Shown here: positions 8,867 to 18,185 of the stretch, piece by piece
Layout: every line of letters begins with the position of its first letter
Position numbering within the stretch: the stretch's first letter is position 1
Assembly (NCBI RefSeq): GCF_001500065.1
Contig: NZ_LQIN01000012.1
Location: forward strand, 248,001-312,000
Source: Mycobacterium sp. IS-3022
GTDB lineage: Bacteria > Actinomycetota > Actinomycetes > Mycobacteriales > Mycobacteriaceae
Reading direction: 5' to 3'
Length of the DNA: 64,000 nucleotides
The notes under the pieces: generated by a model
Seen by the model: only the letters and a program-made list of their open reading frames with translations
Database searches by the model: none
What the model was told of the DNA's origin: nothing
Made by a program: the position numbers and the translations under genes

Positions 8867-10351
8867 ATGAGCGACGTGCCGGAACTCGATGCGGCGGGAC
8901 TGCCCGAGGAACTCAGCCCGCTGGACCAGATCCTGCACCGTGGTGAGGCCAACCCGCGCACCCGCTCAGGGATCATGACCGTCGAGATTCTCGACTGCGC
9001 TCCGGACTGGGATACGTTCCGCGCCAAGTTCGACACCGCCTCCCGCAAAGTCCTGCGACTGCGGCAGAAGGTCGTGATGCCGACGCTGCCGACCGTGGCG
9101 CCGAGGTGGGTCGTCGACCCCGACTTCAACCTCGACTTCCACCTGCGGCGCGTGCGCGCCCCGGCACCGGGCACCTTCCGCCAGGTGCTCGACATCGCCG
9201 AGGTCGCTGCTCAGTCGCCGCTCGACATCTCCCGGCCGCTGTGGACGGCCACGCTCGTCGAGGGGCTCTCCGGCGACCGCGCCGCGCTCGTCGTTCACCT
9301 CAGCCATGCGGTCACCGACGGTGTCGGCGGTGTCGAGATGTTCGCCAATCTCTACGACCTCGAGCGTGACCCGCCGCCACAGCCGGTCCCGCCGCTTCCC
9401 ATTCCGCAGGACCTGTCGCCCAACGACCTGATGCGCCAAGGGATCAACCGGCTGCCCGGCACCATCGCAGGTCGGATGCGCGGAGCGCTGTTCGGCGCCG
9501 CGCACGTCGCGGGCGAGGTGATCCGCGATCCGATCTCGCGGTTGGGCAGCGTCGTCGAGTACGCGATGTCGGGCGCGCGAGTGGTCGGGCCCGTCGCGGA
9601 TCCGTCTCCGGTGCTGCGGCGCCGCAGCCTGTCGTCGCGCAGCGAGGCGATCGACATCGAGTTCGGCATCCTGCATCGAGCCGCCAAGGCGGCGGGTGGC
9701 TCGATCAACGACGCGTACCTGGCCGGCGTGTGCGGCGCCCTTCGGCTGTACCACGAAGCCAAGGGCGTGCCGATCGACACGCTGCCGATGGCGGTGCCTG
9801 TCAACCTTCGGTCCGACGCCGACCCGGCCGGCGGAAACCGGTTCGCGGGCATCAATCTCGCTGCGCCGATCGGTCTCAGTGATCCCGAGGTGCGCATCCG
9901 GCACATCCGCTCGCAGATGACCACCAAGCGCGAGGAACGGGCCATCGACATGGTCGGCGCCATTGCCCCGTTGGTGGGCCTGCTGCCCGATTCGGTGCTC
10001 GAGTCGATGGCCGGGTCGTTCGTCAATTCCGATGTCCAGGCCAGCAATGTCCCGGTGTATGCGGGCGACACGTTCATCGCCGGCGCGAAAGTCCTGCGGC
10101 AGTACGGGCTCGGCCCGCTGCCGGGGGTGGCGATGATGGTGGTGCTGGTGTCGCGCTCCGGCTACTGCACGATCACCAGCCGCTACGACCGCGCTGCGGT
10201 CACCGACCAAGAGTTGTGGGCGCGCTGCCTGCTGGCGGGATTCGATGAGGTCCTCGCCCTCGGTGGCGACGGTCGAGCCGAACCCGCCTCGTTCAGTGTC
10301 GAAGCGACGTCCGCCATTTCCTCGTCACCCAATGGGAGTGCAGCGCAATGA
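8867..10351 (+). CDS. WS/DGAT family acyltransferase (Rv2484c-like)
   Basis: 494 residues from ATG 8867; AGGAGG lies at 8849-8854, a rather wide 12-nt spacing. Wax ester synthase/diacylglycerol acyltransferase fold: LSPLDQILHRGE at the start, the active-site region LSHAVTDGVGG (residues 145-155), and the second-domain PVNLRSDADPAGGNRF. The canonical HHxxxDG is S-H-A-V-T-D-G: the second, catalytic His (147) and Asp (151) are kept, the first His is Ser. First gene of a three-gene chain with 4-bp overlaps leading to plsC-HAD and plsB2, so it likely acts in glycerolipid assembly. Confidence 0.88.
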   Translation: MSDVPELDAAGLPEELSPLDQILHRGEANPRTRSGIMTVEILDCAPDWDTFRAKFDTASRKVLRLRQKVVMPTLPTVAPRWVVDPDFNLDFHLRRVRAPAPGTFRQVLDIAEVAAQSPLDISRPLWTATLVEGLSGDRAALVVHLSHAVTDGVGGVEMFANLYDLERDPPPQPVPPLPIPQDLSPNDLMRQGINRLPGTIAGRMRGALFGAAHVAGEVIRDPISRLGSVVEYAMSGARVVGPVADPSPVLRRRSLSSRSEAIDIEFGILHRAAKAAGGSINDAYLAGVCGALRLYHEAKGVPIDTLPMAVPVNLRSDADPAGGNRFAGINLAAPIGLSDPEVRIRHIRSQMTTKREERAIDMVGAIAPLVGLLPDSVLESMAGSFVNSDVQASNVPVYAGDTFIAGAKVLRQYGLGPLPGVAMMVVLVSRSGYCTITSRYDRAAVTDQELWARCLLAGFDEVLALGGDGRAEPASFSVEATSAISSSPNGSAAQ

Positions 10352-12012
10352 CTTCGCCAAACGGTCAGGCCTCGCGGCGCACCATGCGACTGCCGGGCTC
10401 GGTCGCCGAGATCCAGGCCAGCCCGCAAGGACCCGAGGTGGGCGCGTTCTTCGATCTCGACGGCACCCTGGTCGCCGGCTTCACCGGTGTCGTGATGACG
10501 CAGGACCGATTCCGCCGCCGTCAGATGTCCATGGGCGAGTTCATCGGCATGGTGCAAGCGGGCCTCAATCATCGACTGGGTCGCTCGGAGTTCGAGGATC
10601 TGATCGGCAAGGGTGCGCGCATGCTGCGCGGCAACTCGCTCGCCGACGTCGACGAGCTCGCCGAGCGGCTGTTCGTTCAGAAGATCGTCAGCCGCATCTA
10701 TCCGGAGATGCGGGAGCTGGTGCGCGCGCACATGTCTCGCGGTCACACCGTCGTGCTCAGCTCATCGGCGCTGACGGTGCAGGTCGAGCCCGTCGCGCGG
10801 TTTCTGGGCATCGAAAATGTGCTGAGCAACAAGTTCGAGATCGAGGAGAACGGGTTGCTCACCGGCGAGGTGAAGCGACCGATCATCTGGGGGCCGGGAA
10901 AGGCCAGGGCGGTGCAGAAATTCGCCGCCGAGCACGGCGTCGACCTGGCCAAGAGCTACTTCTACGCCGATGGTGACGAGGACGTCGCGCTGATGTACCT
11001 CGTCGGAAACCCCCGGCCGACGAACCCGGAGGGCAAGCTCGCCGCCGTTGCGGCCAAACGAGGCTGGCCGGTGCTGCGCTTCACCAGTCGCAGTGGCGCA
11101 AGCCCGATTTCGCAACTGCGCACGGTTGCGGGAATCGCGGCGATGGGTCCGATCGCGGCCGGCGCGCTCGGCCTGGGTCTGCTGACCCGTAACAAGCGCA
11201 CCGGCGTCAACTTCTTCACCGCGGCCTTCGGTCGGACGCTGATGAGCACGATCGGCATCAACGTCAACGTGCTCGGCAAGGAGAACCTGACCAAGCAGCG
11301 GCCGGCGGTGTTCCTGTTCAACCACCGCAACCAGGCCGACCCGTTGATCGCGGGCCACTTGGTGGATACCAATTTCACGTCGGTGGGAAAGAAGGAACTG
11401 GAGAAGGATCCGATTGTCGGCACCCTCGGCAGGATCATGGACGCCGCATTCATCGACCGCGAGGATCCGCAGAAGGCGGTCGAGGGGCTGAAGAAGGTCG
11501 AGGAGTTGGCCCGCAAGGGACTGTCCATCCTGATCGCCCCGGAAGGCACCCGGCTGGACACCACCGAGGTCGGGCCGTTCAAGAAGGGTCCCTTCCGGAT
11601 CGCGATGTCGGCCGGAATTCCGATCGTGCCCATAGTGATTCGCAACGCCGAGGTGATCGCCGCCCGCGATTCGAGCACCTTCAATCCCGGGACGGTAGAC
11701 GTGGTGGTGTACCCGCCGATACCTGTCGACGACTGGACGCACGACAACCTTGCCGAACGCATCGAAGAGGTACGTCAGCTCTACCTCGACACGCTGCGAG
11801 ACTGGCCGCACGACGAGTTGCCCACGCCGGAGCTCTACACCCGCAAGGCGTCGGCGACGAAGAAGGCGGCCGCCAAGAAGCCCGCGCCGAAGAAGGCCGC
11901 GAAGAAGACGCCTGCCAAGTCCGCTGCCAAGAAGACGGCGGCCAAGTCTGCGGCCACGAAGACGGCGGCCAAGAAGTCGGCAACGAAGACCGCCGGGAAG
12001 GGCCGTCCGTGA
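10348..12012 (+). CDS. plsC: HAD phosphatase-acylglycerophosphate acyltransferase fusion
   Basis: 554 residues, corresponding to the bifunctional Rv2483c type. The N-terminal HAD-IB phosphatase domain (about residues 30-240) has the nucleophile motif FFDLDGTLV (Asp36/Asp38), the SSS motif-II region and [11 protein letters not shown] motif III. A middle segment around residues 255-275 is hydrophobic. The PlsC acyltransferase domain has NHRNQADP (about residue 327) and PEGTRLD (about 400). From about residue 505 the chain is a Lys/Ala-rich tail (repeated AAKK and KTAA units) resembling histone-H1-like tails. It overlaps both neighbours by 4 bp. It presumably acylates lysophosphatidate and may dephosphorylate a lipid phosphate; the role of the tail is unknown. 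Confidence 0.9.
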   Translation: MTSPNGQASRRTMRLPGSVAEIQASPQGPEVGAFFDLDGTLVAGFTGVVMTQDRFRRRQMSMGEFIGMVQAGLNHRLGRSEFEDLIGKGARMLRGNSLADVDELAERLFVQKIVSRIYPEMRELVRAHMSRGHTVVLSSSALTVQVEPVARFLGIENVLSNKFEIEENGLLTGEVKRPIIWGPGKARAVQKFAAEHGVDLAKSYFYADGDEDVALMYLVGNPRPTNPEGKLAAVAAKRGWPVLRFTSRSGASPISQLRTVAGIAAMGPIAAGALGLGLLTRNKRTGVNFFTAAFGRTLMSTIGINVNVLGKENLTKQRPAVFLFNHRNQADPLIAGHLVDTNFTSVGKKELEKDPIVGTLGRIMDAAFIDREDPQKAVEGLKKVEELARKGLSILIAPEGTRLDTTEVGPFKKGPFRIAMSAGIPIVPIVIRNAEVIAARDSSTFNPGTVDVVVYPPIPVDDWTHDNLAERIEEVRQLYLDTLRDWPHDELPTPELYTRKASATKKAAAKKPAPKKAAKKTPAKSAAKKTAAKSAATKTAAKKSATKTAGKGRP

Positions 12013-14354
12013 AGCCCTCCGCCGACCAGTACGCACCCTTCACGCCCACCGGTGACGCGCTGGTCCTGGCGTCGGCTTCTTCTGCGGCCGAACGGGATCT
12101 GCTCAACGACTGGCTCGATCGGGAGCGGCGCGAAAACCCCGGCTCCAAGATCGACGTGCTGCTGTTGCCCGACGACGATCCACCGCCCGGCGTGCTCGCC
12201 CAGCTCGTGGGTGAACTCGAAGCCGGCGATGACCGCTCCGTCGTACCGGTGCGCGTGTTCTGGGTGCCGGGCGGATTGCCCACCCGCTCCAAGGTGGTGG
12301 CGTTGATCTCCGGCCGGGACACCTACCGTCCGCCGGAGATCCTGCAGCGCCGCATTCTGCGCCGCGACCCGTCGCGGGCCCGTGTCGTCGCCGGTGAACC
12401 CGCGAAGGTCTCCGAGCTGCGTCAGCAATGGGCCGACACCACCGTCGCCGAAAACCCCCGGGAGTTCGCGCGTTTCGTGATCCGCCGGGCAATCCTTGCC
12501 ATCGAACGCGTCGAACTGCGGCTGTTGGGCCCGGAGTACAAGTCACCGCGACTCATCAAACCGGAATTGTTGGCGTCAGCTCGCTTCCGGGAGGGCCTGG
12601 AGCGCATCCCGGGCGCGAACCTGGACGCCGCGGGGGAGATGCTCGACGAGCTGTCGACCGGGTGGAGCCGGTTCTCGGTCGACCTGATCCCATCGCTCGG
12701 GCGCGCGATATTCAGCCGCGGCTTCGATCCGAACATCGATTACGACCGCGCTGAAGTCGAGGTGATGCGCCGCAATCTGGAGAATCATCCGGCCGTGCTG
12801 CTGTTCTCGCACCGGTCCTACCTCGACGGTGTGATCGTGCCGGTTGCGATGCAGGAGAACCGGTTACCGCCGGTGCACACGTTCGCGGGGATCAACCTAT
12901 CGTTCGGCTTCATGGGGCCGCTGATGCGCCATTCCGGCGTGATCTTTTTGCGCCGCAAGCTCGACGATCCGCTCTACAAGTATGTGCTGCGGCAGTTCGT
13001 CGGCTACATCGTGGAAAAGCGGTTCAACCTCAGCTGGTCGATCGAGGGCACCCGGTCGCGAACGGGAAAGATGTTGCCGCCCAAACTCGGACTGCTCGCC
13101 TACGTGGCCGACGCCTACCTCGACGGTCGAAGCGAGGACATCCTGTTGCAGCCGGTGTCGATCAGCTTCGACCAGTTGCACGAGACAGCCGAATACGCCG
13201 CCTACGCCCGCGGCGGTGAGAAGACGCCCGAAAGCCTGTCGTGGATGTACAACTTCATCAAGGCGCAGGGCGAGCGCAACTACGGCAAGATCTACGTCCG
13301 CTTCCCGGAGGCCGTGTCGATGCGCGAGTACCTCGGCGCGCCCCACGGTCCGATGACCACCGATGCCGATGCCAAACGCCTTGCGCTGCAGAAGATGGCG
13401 TTCGAGGTGTCGTGGCGGATTCTGCGCGCCACACCGGTGAACGCCTCCGCCCTGGTCTCGGCGCTGTTGCTCAGCACCCGTGGAGTGGCGCTGACGCTCG
13501 ACCAGATTCACCACACGCTGCAGCCGTCGCTGGACTACCTCGAGCGCAAGCAGACCCCGATGACGAACAGCGCGTTGCGGTTACGCACGGCGGACGGTGT
13601 CCGGGCGGCGCTCGACGCGCTGTCCAACCGGCATCCCGTGACGTGTGTGGAAGGCGGTCGTGAGCCCGTCTGGCGAATCGCGCCGGAGGACGAACACGAA
13701 GCGGCGTTCTACCGCAACACGCTCATCGACGCGTTTCTGGAGACCTCGCTCGTCGAGCTGGCGCTCGTGCACGCCGGACGCGCGGAATCCGACCGGCTCG
13801 AAGCGTTCTGGTCGCAAGTGATGCGGCTGCGCGACCTGCTGAAGTTCGACTTCTACTTCGCCGACTCGGCGGCGTTCCGTGAGCACGTCGCCGAAGAGTT
13901 GTCCTGGCATGACGGTTGGGAAGAGCAGGTCTCGGCGGGCGAGCAACAGGTCGACGCGCTGCTGCGCACCAAACAACCTCTGTTGGCCGCCGCCATGCTG
14001 CGACCGTTCTTCGAGGCCTACGAGATCGTCGCCGACGTGCTGCGCGATGCACCCGCCGAGATCGGCGAGAAAGACCTGACGAAAAAGGCACTCGGACTGG
14101 GTAACCAGTACGTCGCGCAGAGCAGGGTGCGCAGCAACGAGTCGGTGTCGGCGCTGCTGTTCGCGACGGCCCGCCAGGTCGTCGCCGACCAGCATCTGCT
14201 GGAGCCCGCCGCCGATCTGGTCGAGCGGCGTACCGCGTTTCGCGATGAGCTCCGCGCGATCCTGCACGACATGGACAAGGTGGAGCAGATCGCCCGCGAG
14301 CAGTTCTACGCGCGCGAGATCGAGCGTCGCGCCGCGCGCCGCGGGACGACCTGA
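12009..14354 (+). CDS. plsB2: glycerol-3-phosphate acyltransferase PlsB2
   Basis: 781 residues, close to the usual length of the large GPAT family (Rv2482c about 789). The GTG start overlaps the upstream stop. Acyltransferase motifs in order: SHRSYLDG (catalytic His near residue 268, Asp four residues on), the substrate motif GVIFLRRK, and [12 protein letters not shown] (about 346), then [10 protein letters not shown]. It acylates sn-glycerol-3-phosphate at the membrane, the first step of phospholipid and triacylglycerol synthesis. As the last gene of the WS/DGAT-plsC-plsB2 chain it is probably made in fixed ratio with them. Confidence 0.95.
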   Translation: MKPSADQYAPFTPTGDALVLASASSAAERDLLNDWLDRERRENPGSKIDVLLLPDDDPPPGVLAQLVGELEAGDDRSVVPVRVFWVPGGLPTRSKVVALISGRDTYRPPEILQRRILRRDPSRARVVAGEPAKVSELRQQWADTTVAENPREFARFVIRRAILAIERVELRLLGPEYKSPRLIKPELLASARFREGLERIPGANLDAAGEMLDELSTGWSRFSVDLIPSLGRAIFSRGFDPNIDYDRAEVEVMRRNLENHPAVLLFSHRSYLDGVIVPVAMQENRLPPVHTFAGINLSFGFMGPLMRHSGVIFLRRKLDDPLYKYVLRQFVGYIVEKRFNLSWSIEGTRSRTGKMLPPKLGLLAYVADAYLDGRSEDILLQPVSISFDQLHETAEYAAYARGGEKTPESLSWMYNFIKAQGERNYGKIYVRFPEAVSMREYLGAPHGPMTTDADAKRLALQKMAFEVSWRILRATPVNASALVSALLLSTRGVALTLDQIHHTLQPSLDYLERKQTPMTNSALRLRTADGVRAALDALSNRHPVTCVEGGREPVWRIAPEDEHEAAFYRNTLIDAFLETSLVELALVHAGRAESDRLEAFWSQVMRLRDLLKFDFYFADSAAFREHVAEELSWHDGWEEQVSAGEQQVDALLRTKQPLLAAAMLRPFFEAYEIVADVLRDAPAEIGEKDLTKKALGLGNQYVAQSRVRSNESVSALLFATARQVVADQHLLEPAADLVERRTAFRDELRAILHDMDKVEQIAREQFYAREIERRAARRGTT

Positions 14355-14388
14355 GCCGCTTGAAGAAGCCTGGTCATACGCTGGTGGG

Positions 14389-16392
14389 ATGACCACGGTG
14401 GCAACGGGCGTGCGCAGTCGCGCGGTATGGCCGGTGCTCACCGGGGTCGCGGCGTTGGCGGGCGCGGTCGCCGCGGGCATCGGCGCGCTGTCGCTGGCTG
14501 ACGCGTTGAGCGCGACCGGGTTGCCGGATCCCGGCCCGGTCACCACCTACGGGCTGCCGTTCGTGCGGGCCGCCGGCGAGATCGCGGCGGTGATCGCCGT
14601 CGGATCGTTCCTGTTCGCCGCGTTTCTCACGCCGCCGCAGCCCAACGGTGTGCTCGACGCCGGCGGTTACCGAGCGTTGCGCCTGGGCACCGGCGCGTCG
14701 GCGGTGTGGACGGTGTGCGCGGCGCTGATGGTGCCGCTGACGGTGTCCGACGTCTCCGGCCAGCCGCTGCGCCAGAACCTCGACCCGCTGGCCGTCTGGT
14801 CGGCCGCCAGCCTCGTCGAAACCGCGGGCGCCTGGCGGTGGAGCGCGTTCCTCGCCGCGGCCGTCACCGTGGCCAGCCTCCCGGTGCTGCGTTGGTCGTG
14901 GACGCCGGTGCTGATGGCCGGATCATTGACGACCCTCATCCCGCTCGGCCTGACCGGGCACTCCTCGACCGGCGGCGCCCACGACCTGGCGACAAACAGC
15001 CTGCTGTTGCACCTCGGCGCCGGGGCGCTGTGGGCGGGTGGGCTGCTCGCCGTGTTGGTGCACGTCATGCGTGGTGGCCGGCATGCCGGCCTGGCTGCGC
15101 GCCGCTTCTCGGCCCTCGCGCTGTGGTGCTTTGTGGTGATGGCGATCAGCGGCGTGGTCAACGCGCTGGTGCGCATCGAACCGGCCGACCTGCTGCGCAC
15201 CGAGTACGGCTGGCTGGTCGTCGGCAAAGCGGCGGCATTGATCCTGCTCGGCCTCTTCGGCTGGCTACAGCGCCGCAGCGGGCTGGCCGCGCTGGCTGCC
15301 GAACCGGAATCGCGGGGCCCGTTGATTCGGCTGGCGCTGCTCGAGGCGGTGCTGTTCGGGGCGACCTTCGGAATCGCGGTCGGACTGGGGCGCACGCCTC
15401 CACCGCCGCTGGCCGCACAACCGGGTCCGGTCGAGGTTGCGATCGGATACGACCTCGCCGGGCCGCCCACCTTCGAGCGGATACTGATCGACTGGCGCTT
15501 CGATCTGATCTTCGGCACCGCCGCGATCGTGTTCGCGGTGGTGTACCTACTGGGGGTACGCCGGCTTCGCCGCCGCGGCGACGCCTGGCCGGTGGGCCGG
15601 ACGCTGGCCTGGCTGTGTGGGTGCGCGGCATTGCTGTTCGCGACCTCGTCGGGCCTGGGCAGGTACATGCCCGCGATGTTCTCGATGCACATGATCGCGC
15701 ACATGGTGCTGTCGATGCTGGTGCCGGTCCTGCTGGTGCTCGGCGCGCCGATGACCCTGGCGCTGCGGGCGTTGCCGGCCGCGGGCCGCGGAGATCCGCC
15801 CGGTGCCAGGGAGTGGCTGCTGGCGGCCCTGCATTCGCGGGTGTCGCGGTTCTTCACCAATCCGGCCGTGGCGACGGTGTTGTTCGTCGCGGGTTTCTAC
15901 GGGCTGTACTTCGGAGGCCTGTTCGACGCCGCGGTCGACAAGCACGGCGCCCACGTGTTGATGAACCTGCACTTTCTGCTCAGCGGATACCTCTTCTACT
16001 GGGTGGTGATCGGCATCGATCCGGCGCCGCGGCAGATTCCGCAGCTGGGCAAGGTCGCGATGGTGTTCGCGTCCCTGCCGCTGCATGCGTTCTTCGGTGT
16101 GGTCCTGATGGGCATGAAGTCTGTGCTGGGGGAGCCGTTCTACCGGTCGCTGCAATTGAGCTGGCACACCGATCTGCTGTCCGATCAACGCACCGGCGGT
16201 GGCATCGCGTGGGCGGCGGGCGAGATACCGCTCGTACTGGTGATGTTCGCGTTGCTGATCCAGTGGTCACGCAGCGATCGGCGCACCGCCCAGCGGATAG
16301 ACCGGGCCGCCGACCGGGACGACGACGCGGAGCTCGCCGCCTATAACGCGATGCTCGCCGAACTCGCCCGGCGCGACGGATCCTCGCGCTGA
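14389..16392 (+). CDS. CtaG/CopD-type multipass membrane protein
   Basis: 667 residues from ATG 14389, 34 bp after plsB2. A long run of hydrophobic helices. The N-terminal half carries a CopD-like copper-resistance domain (HLGAGALWAGGLLAVL, with His for copper). The C-terminal half matches the caa3-type oxidase assembly domain CtaG (MHMIAHMVLSMLVPVLLVLG; HFLLSGYLFYWVVIG). Such fusions (e.g. Rv0102) are linked to copper delivery for cytochrome oxidase. Several His/Met clusters (MFSMHMIAHM) are good copper ligands. The charged C-terminus is cytosolic. Confidence 0.88.
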   Translation: MTTVATGVRSRAVWPVLTGVAALAGAVAAGIGALSLADALSATGLPDPGPVTTYGLPFVRAAGEIAAVIAVGSFLFAAFLTPPQPNGVLDAGGYRALRLGTGASAVWTVCAALMVPLTVSDVSGQPLRQNLDPLAVWSAASLVETAGAWRWSAFLAAAVTVASLPVLRWSWTPVLMAGSLTTLIPLGLTGHSSTGGAHDLATNSLLLHLGAGALWAGGLLAVLVHVMRGGRHAGLAARRFSALALWCFVVMAISGVVNALVRIEPADLLRTEYGWLVVGKAAALILLGLFGWLQRRSGLAALAAEPESRGPLIRLALLEAVLFGATFGIAVGLGRTPPPPLAAQPGPVEVAIGYDLAGPPTFERILIDWRFDLIFGTAAIVFAVVYLLGVRRLRRRGDAWPVGRTLAWLCGCAALLFATSSGLGRYMPAMFSMHMIAHMVLSMLVPVLLVLGAPMTLALRALPAAGRGDPPGAREWLLAALHSRVSRFFTNPAVATVLFVAGFYGLYFGGLFDAAVDKHGAHVLMNLHFLLSGYLFYWVVIGIDPAPRQIPQLGKVAMVFASLPLHAFFGVVLMGMKSVLGEPFYRSLQLSWHTDLLSDQRTGGGIAWAAGEIPLVLVMFALLIQWSRSDRRTAQRIDRAADRDDDAELAAYNAMLAELARRDGSSR

Positions 16393-16405
16393 GGCGCATC
16401 TAAGT

Positions 16406-16467
16406 GCGCCGAGACCGACGCTTTGGCTGGTTTTCGGTCGTCGAATCGACCATTGCGTCGGTTTCGA
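16406..16467 (+). repeat. left 62-bp inverted repeat
   Basis: 62 bp that matches the reverse complement of 17368-17429 at 58 of 62 positions by hand alignment. The unit is itself partly self-complementary: ACCGACGC near its outer end and GCGTCGGT near its inner end can pair. It begins 13 bp after the stop of the CtaG/CopD gene. Confidence 0.85.
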
Positions 16468-16510
16468 GAACAGTGGGAGACCGACTAATGCCCGTCTGCG
16501 TCCAAAAAGT

Positions 16511-17358
16511 GTGGAGATTCCGTTCATCGGCAGTGACGCCATAGCCGCCGGCCACCTCACCAGAGCCCGCCTGCGCAGTCAGTATCGGCCGCTGTACCGC
16601 GGCATCTATGTGCCGAGACGCTACAGCGTGTCCCTGCGCGAGAGGATCGTCGGCGTGACCCTCGCCGCGCCTGACGCGGTGATCGCCGGCGTGGCCGCAT
16701 CCTCGATACACGGGGCGAAGTGGATCGATGATGACGTTCCCATCGAAGTGGTCAAAGCGATCCGACGCCAGCGCGGGTTGATCGTCCGCGACGAGACGCT
16801 GGACGAGGGCGAGGTCACCACGGTGGCGGGCATTCGCGTGACCACCCCGGCCCGAACCGCGTTCGACCTTGCCCGCCACCTCCCGCGCGACAAGGCGGTC
16901 GAACGATTGGACGCGTTGATGAACGCTCGTCCGTTCGCTCCGGAGGATGTGGTGCTGTTGGGAAACGTCATACGGGTGCGCGTGGTCTGCGGCGGCTGCG
17001 GGTGGCGTTGCCGCTCGTCGATGGTGGCGCCGAGTCACCGAGGGAAACCTGGCTACGGCTGCTCTTCATCGATGCCGGGCTGCCCCGCCCCACAACGCAA
17101 TTCGTGGTATATGACGAGTTCGGCCGCTACGTCCGGCGCATCGACATGTGCTGGGAGGAGTTCAAGGTCGGCGCCGAGTACGACGGAGAACAACACCTCA
17201 ACAGCCGTCGACAATATGTCTTGGACGTTCAGGTGAACCGGACGCTGCAGCGGCTCCGCTGGCACGTCGTCCACGTCATCAAGGAGGACCGGGCGGCTGA
17301 CATCGTCGAGCAGGCGCGCACCGCTCTGCTATCGCGGGGCTGGCGGCCGACCAAATGA
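16511..17358 (+). pseudogene. AbiEi/DUF559-like nuclease gene, split by a -1 frame change
   Basis: The first frame (from GTG 16511) encodes an N-terminal winged-helix-like region (YRPLYRGIYVPRR; ARTAFDLARHLPRDKA). At about 16960 homology leaves that frame and continues in the -1 frame: GARGLRRLRVALPLVDGGA, then the DUF559/VSR-like nuclease core with MCWEEFKVGAEYDGEQH and SRRQYVLDV up to the stop at 17358. Joined, the product would be about 282 residues, the normal length I recall for mycobacterial members. The first frame alone would run to 17236 with an unrelated tail. The junction is the heptamer G-GGA-AAC (16960-16966), a canonical -1 slippery sequence, so programmed frameshifting, a simple one-base deletion and a sequencing error are all possible. 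Confidence 0.7.
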
Positions 17359-17367
17359 GCGCCTCGT

Positions 17368-17429
17368 TCGAAACCGACGCAATGGTCGATTCGGCGGCCG
17401 TAAACCAGCCAAAACGTCGGTCTCGGCGC
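17368..17429 (-). repeat. right 62-bp inverted repeat
   Basis: Inverted partner of 16406-16467. The four differences lie at C/T, T/A and two T/C positions in the outer half and middle; the inner 23 bp (ATCGACCATTGCGTCGGTTT plus CGA) are identical. It starts 10 bp after the stop of the split nuclease gene and ends 10 bp before the TetR operator candidate. Confidence 0.85.
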
Positions 17430-17438
17430 CCGTGACTA

Positions 17439-17463
17439 TTGACCAGAATCGTTTTTTGGTCAA
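17439..17463. promoter_or_regulatory. candidate operator of the adjacent TetR gene
   Basis: Perfect 7-bp inverted repeat TTGACCA ... TGGTCAA with an 11-bp spacer, ending 11 bp before the GTG start of the TetR gene. Size and place fit autorepression by a TetR dimer. No binding data; the right arm runs out of a T6 tract. Confidence 0.5.
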
Positions 17464-17474
17464 CTATTGGACTC

Positions 17475-18185
17475 GTGAACGCGCGACGGGCACGTGCGGA
17501 CCGGATCCTCGACACCGCCAAGAACTTGTTGTTGCGCTGGGGTTATCGGCGTATCCGCATTGACGAAGTCGCCAAGCGGTCCGGAGTCGGCAAGGGAACC
17601 GTCTACCTGCACTGGCGCACCCGCGGGCAGTTGTTGTCCGCGGTCGGCACGCGAGAAACCGCCGAAATGGTTGACGCGGTCGTGGCCGCAATACGAGCCG
17701 ATCCGCAACAGGTGATGCCGCATCGACTGATGCGTCGGGTTTTCATGGAGGCGATGCACCGGCCGGTGTTGCGCGCGATCTACACCCAGGACACCGACAC
17801 GATGGATGCGCTCGTCGCCGACAGCTCGCAAAAAGCGATGGGCGGTGCCAACTTCGCCGGCTGGCGCGAGTACTTGTCGATTCTCGACGAGCATGGCTTG
17901 CTTGGTGAGGGCTTGAGGGCGGAGGACATTCACTATCCCCTCACCGCAAGCGTTTTCGGCTTCTTCGCTGCCGAGCCGATGCTGCCCGACGAGCTGGGTC
18001 TGAGCCTGGATGATAAAGCCGATCAGCTGGCGAACATGTTGCGGCGGGCTTTCGAACCGACGCGCCCGCCGGCAACCAAGCGAGTACACGCCGCTGCCGA
18101 CAAGGTCAGCGCCCTCTACGAACGACTCGCCGACGAATTCCGGACGCTGACCTACGGAGGAGATCACGATGACTCGAAGCGATGA
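17475..18185 (+). CDS. TetR-family transcriptional regulator
   Basis: 236 residues from the GTG that follows the palindrome; an upstream TTG (17439) would put coding sequence across the palindrome and is less likely. The N-terminal helix-turn-helix is clear: RADRILDTAKNLLLRWGYRRI then DEVAKRSGVGKGTVYLHWRTR. The C-terminal ligand domain (residues 70-200) is not recognised. The stop lies 17 bp inside the next gene, so regulator and methyltransferase are cotranscribed. Confidence 0.9.
   Translation: MNARRARADRILDTAKNLLLRWGYRRIRIDEVAKRSGVGKGTVYLHWRTRGQLLSAVGTRETAEMVDAVVAAIRADPQQVMPHRLMRRVFMEAMHRPVLRAIYTQDTDTMDALVADSSQKAMGGANFAGWREYLSILDEHGLLGEGLRAEDIHYPLTASVFGFFAAEPMLPDELGLSLDDKADQLANMLRRAFEPTRPPATKRVHAAADKVSALYERLADEFRTLTYGGDHDDSKR

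Larger units (their letters stand above)
16406..17429. mobile_element. putative inverted-repeat-bounded element carrying a DUF559-type gene
   Basis: A 1,024-bp segment bounded by two near-identical 62-bp inverted repeats, with one disrupted DUF559-type gene as its only cargo. It sits between a membrane-protein gene and a TetR gene. No target-site duplication is obvious at the outer edges and no transposase is present, so it would be non-autonomous if mobile. An alternative is that the repeats form a large hairpin around one transcript rather than mark mobility. Confidence 0.5.

Noticed and set aside
14706-16346. 546-codon plus-strand frame
   Set aside because: Out-of-frame reading of the CtaG/CopD gene, Arg/Gly-rich with no hydrophobic helices; the other frame gives a clear membrane protein.
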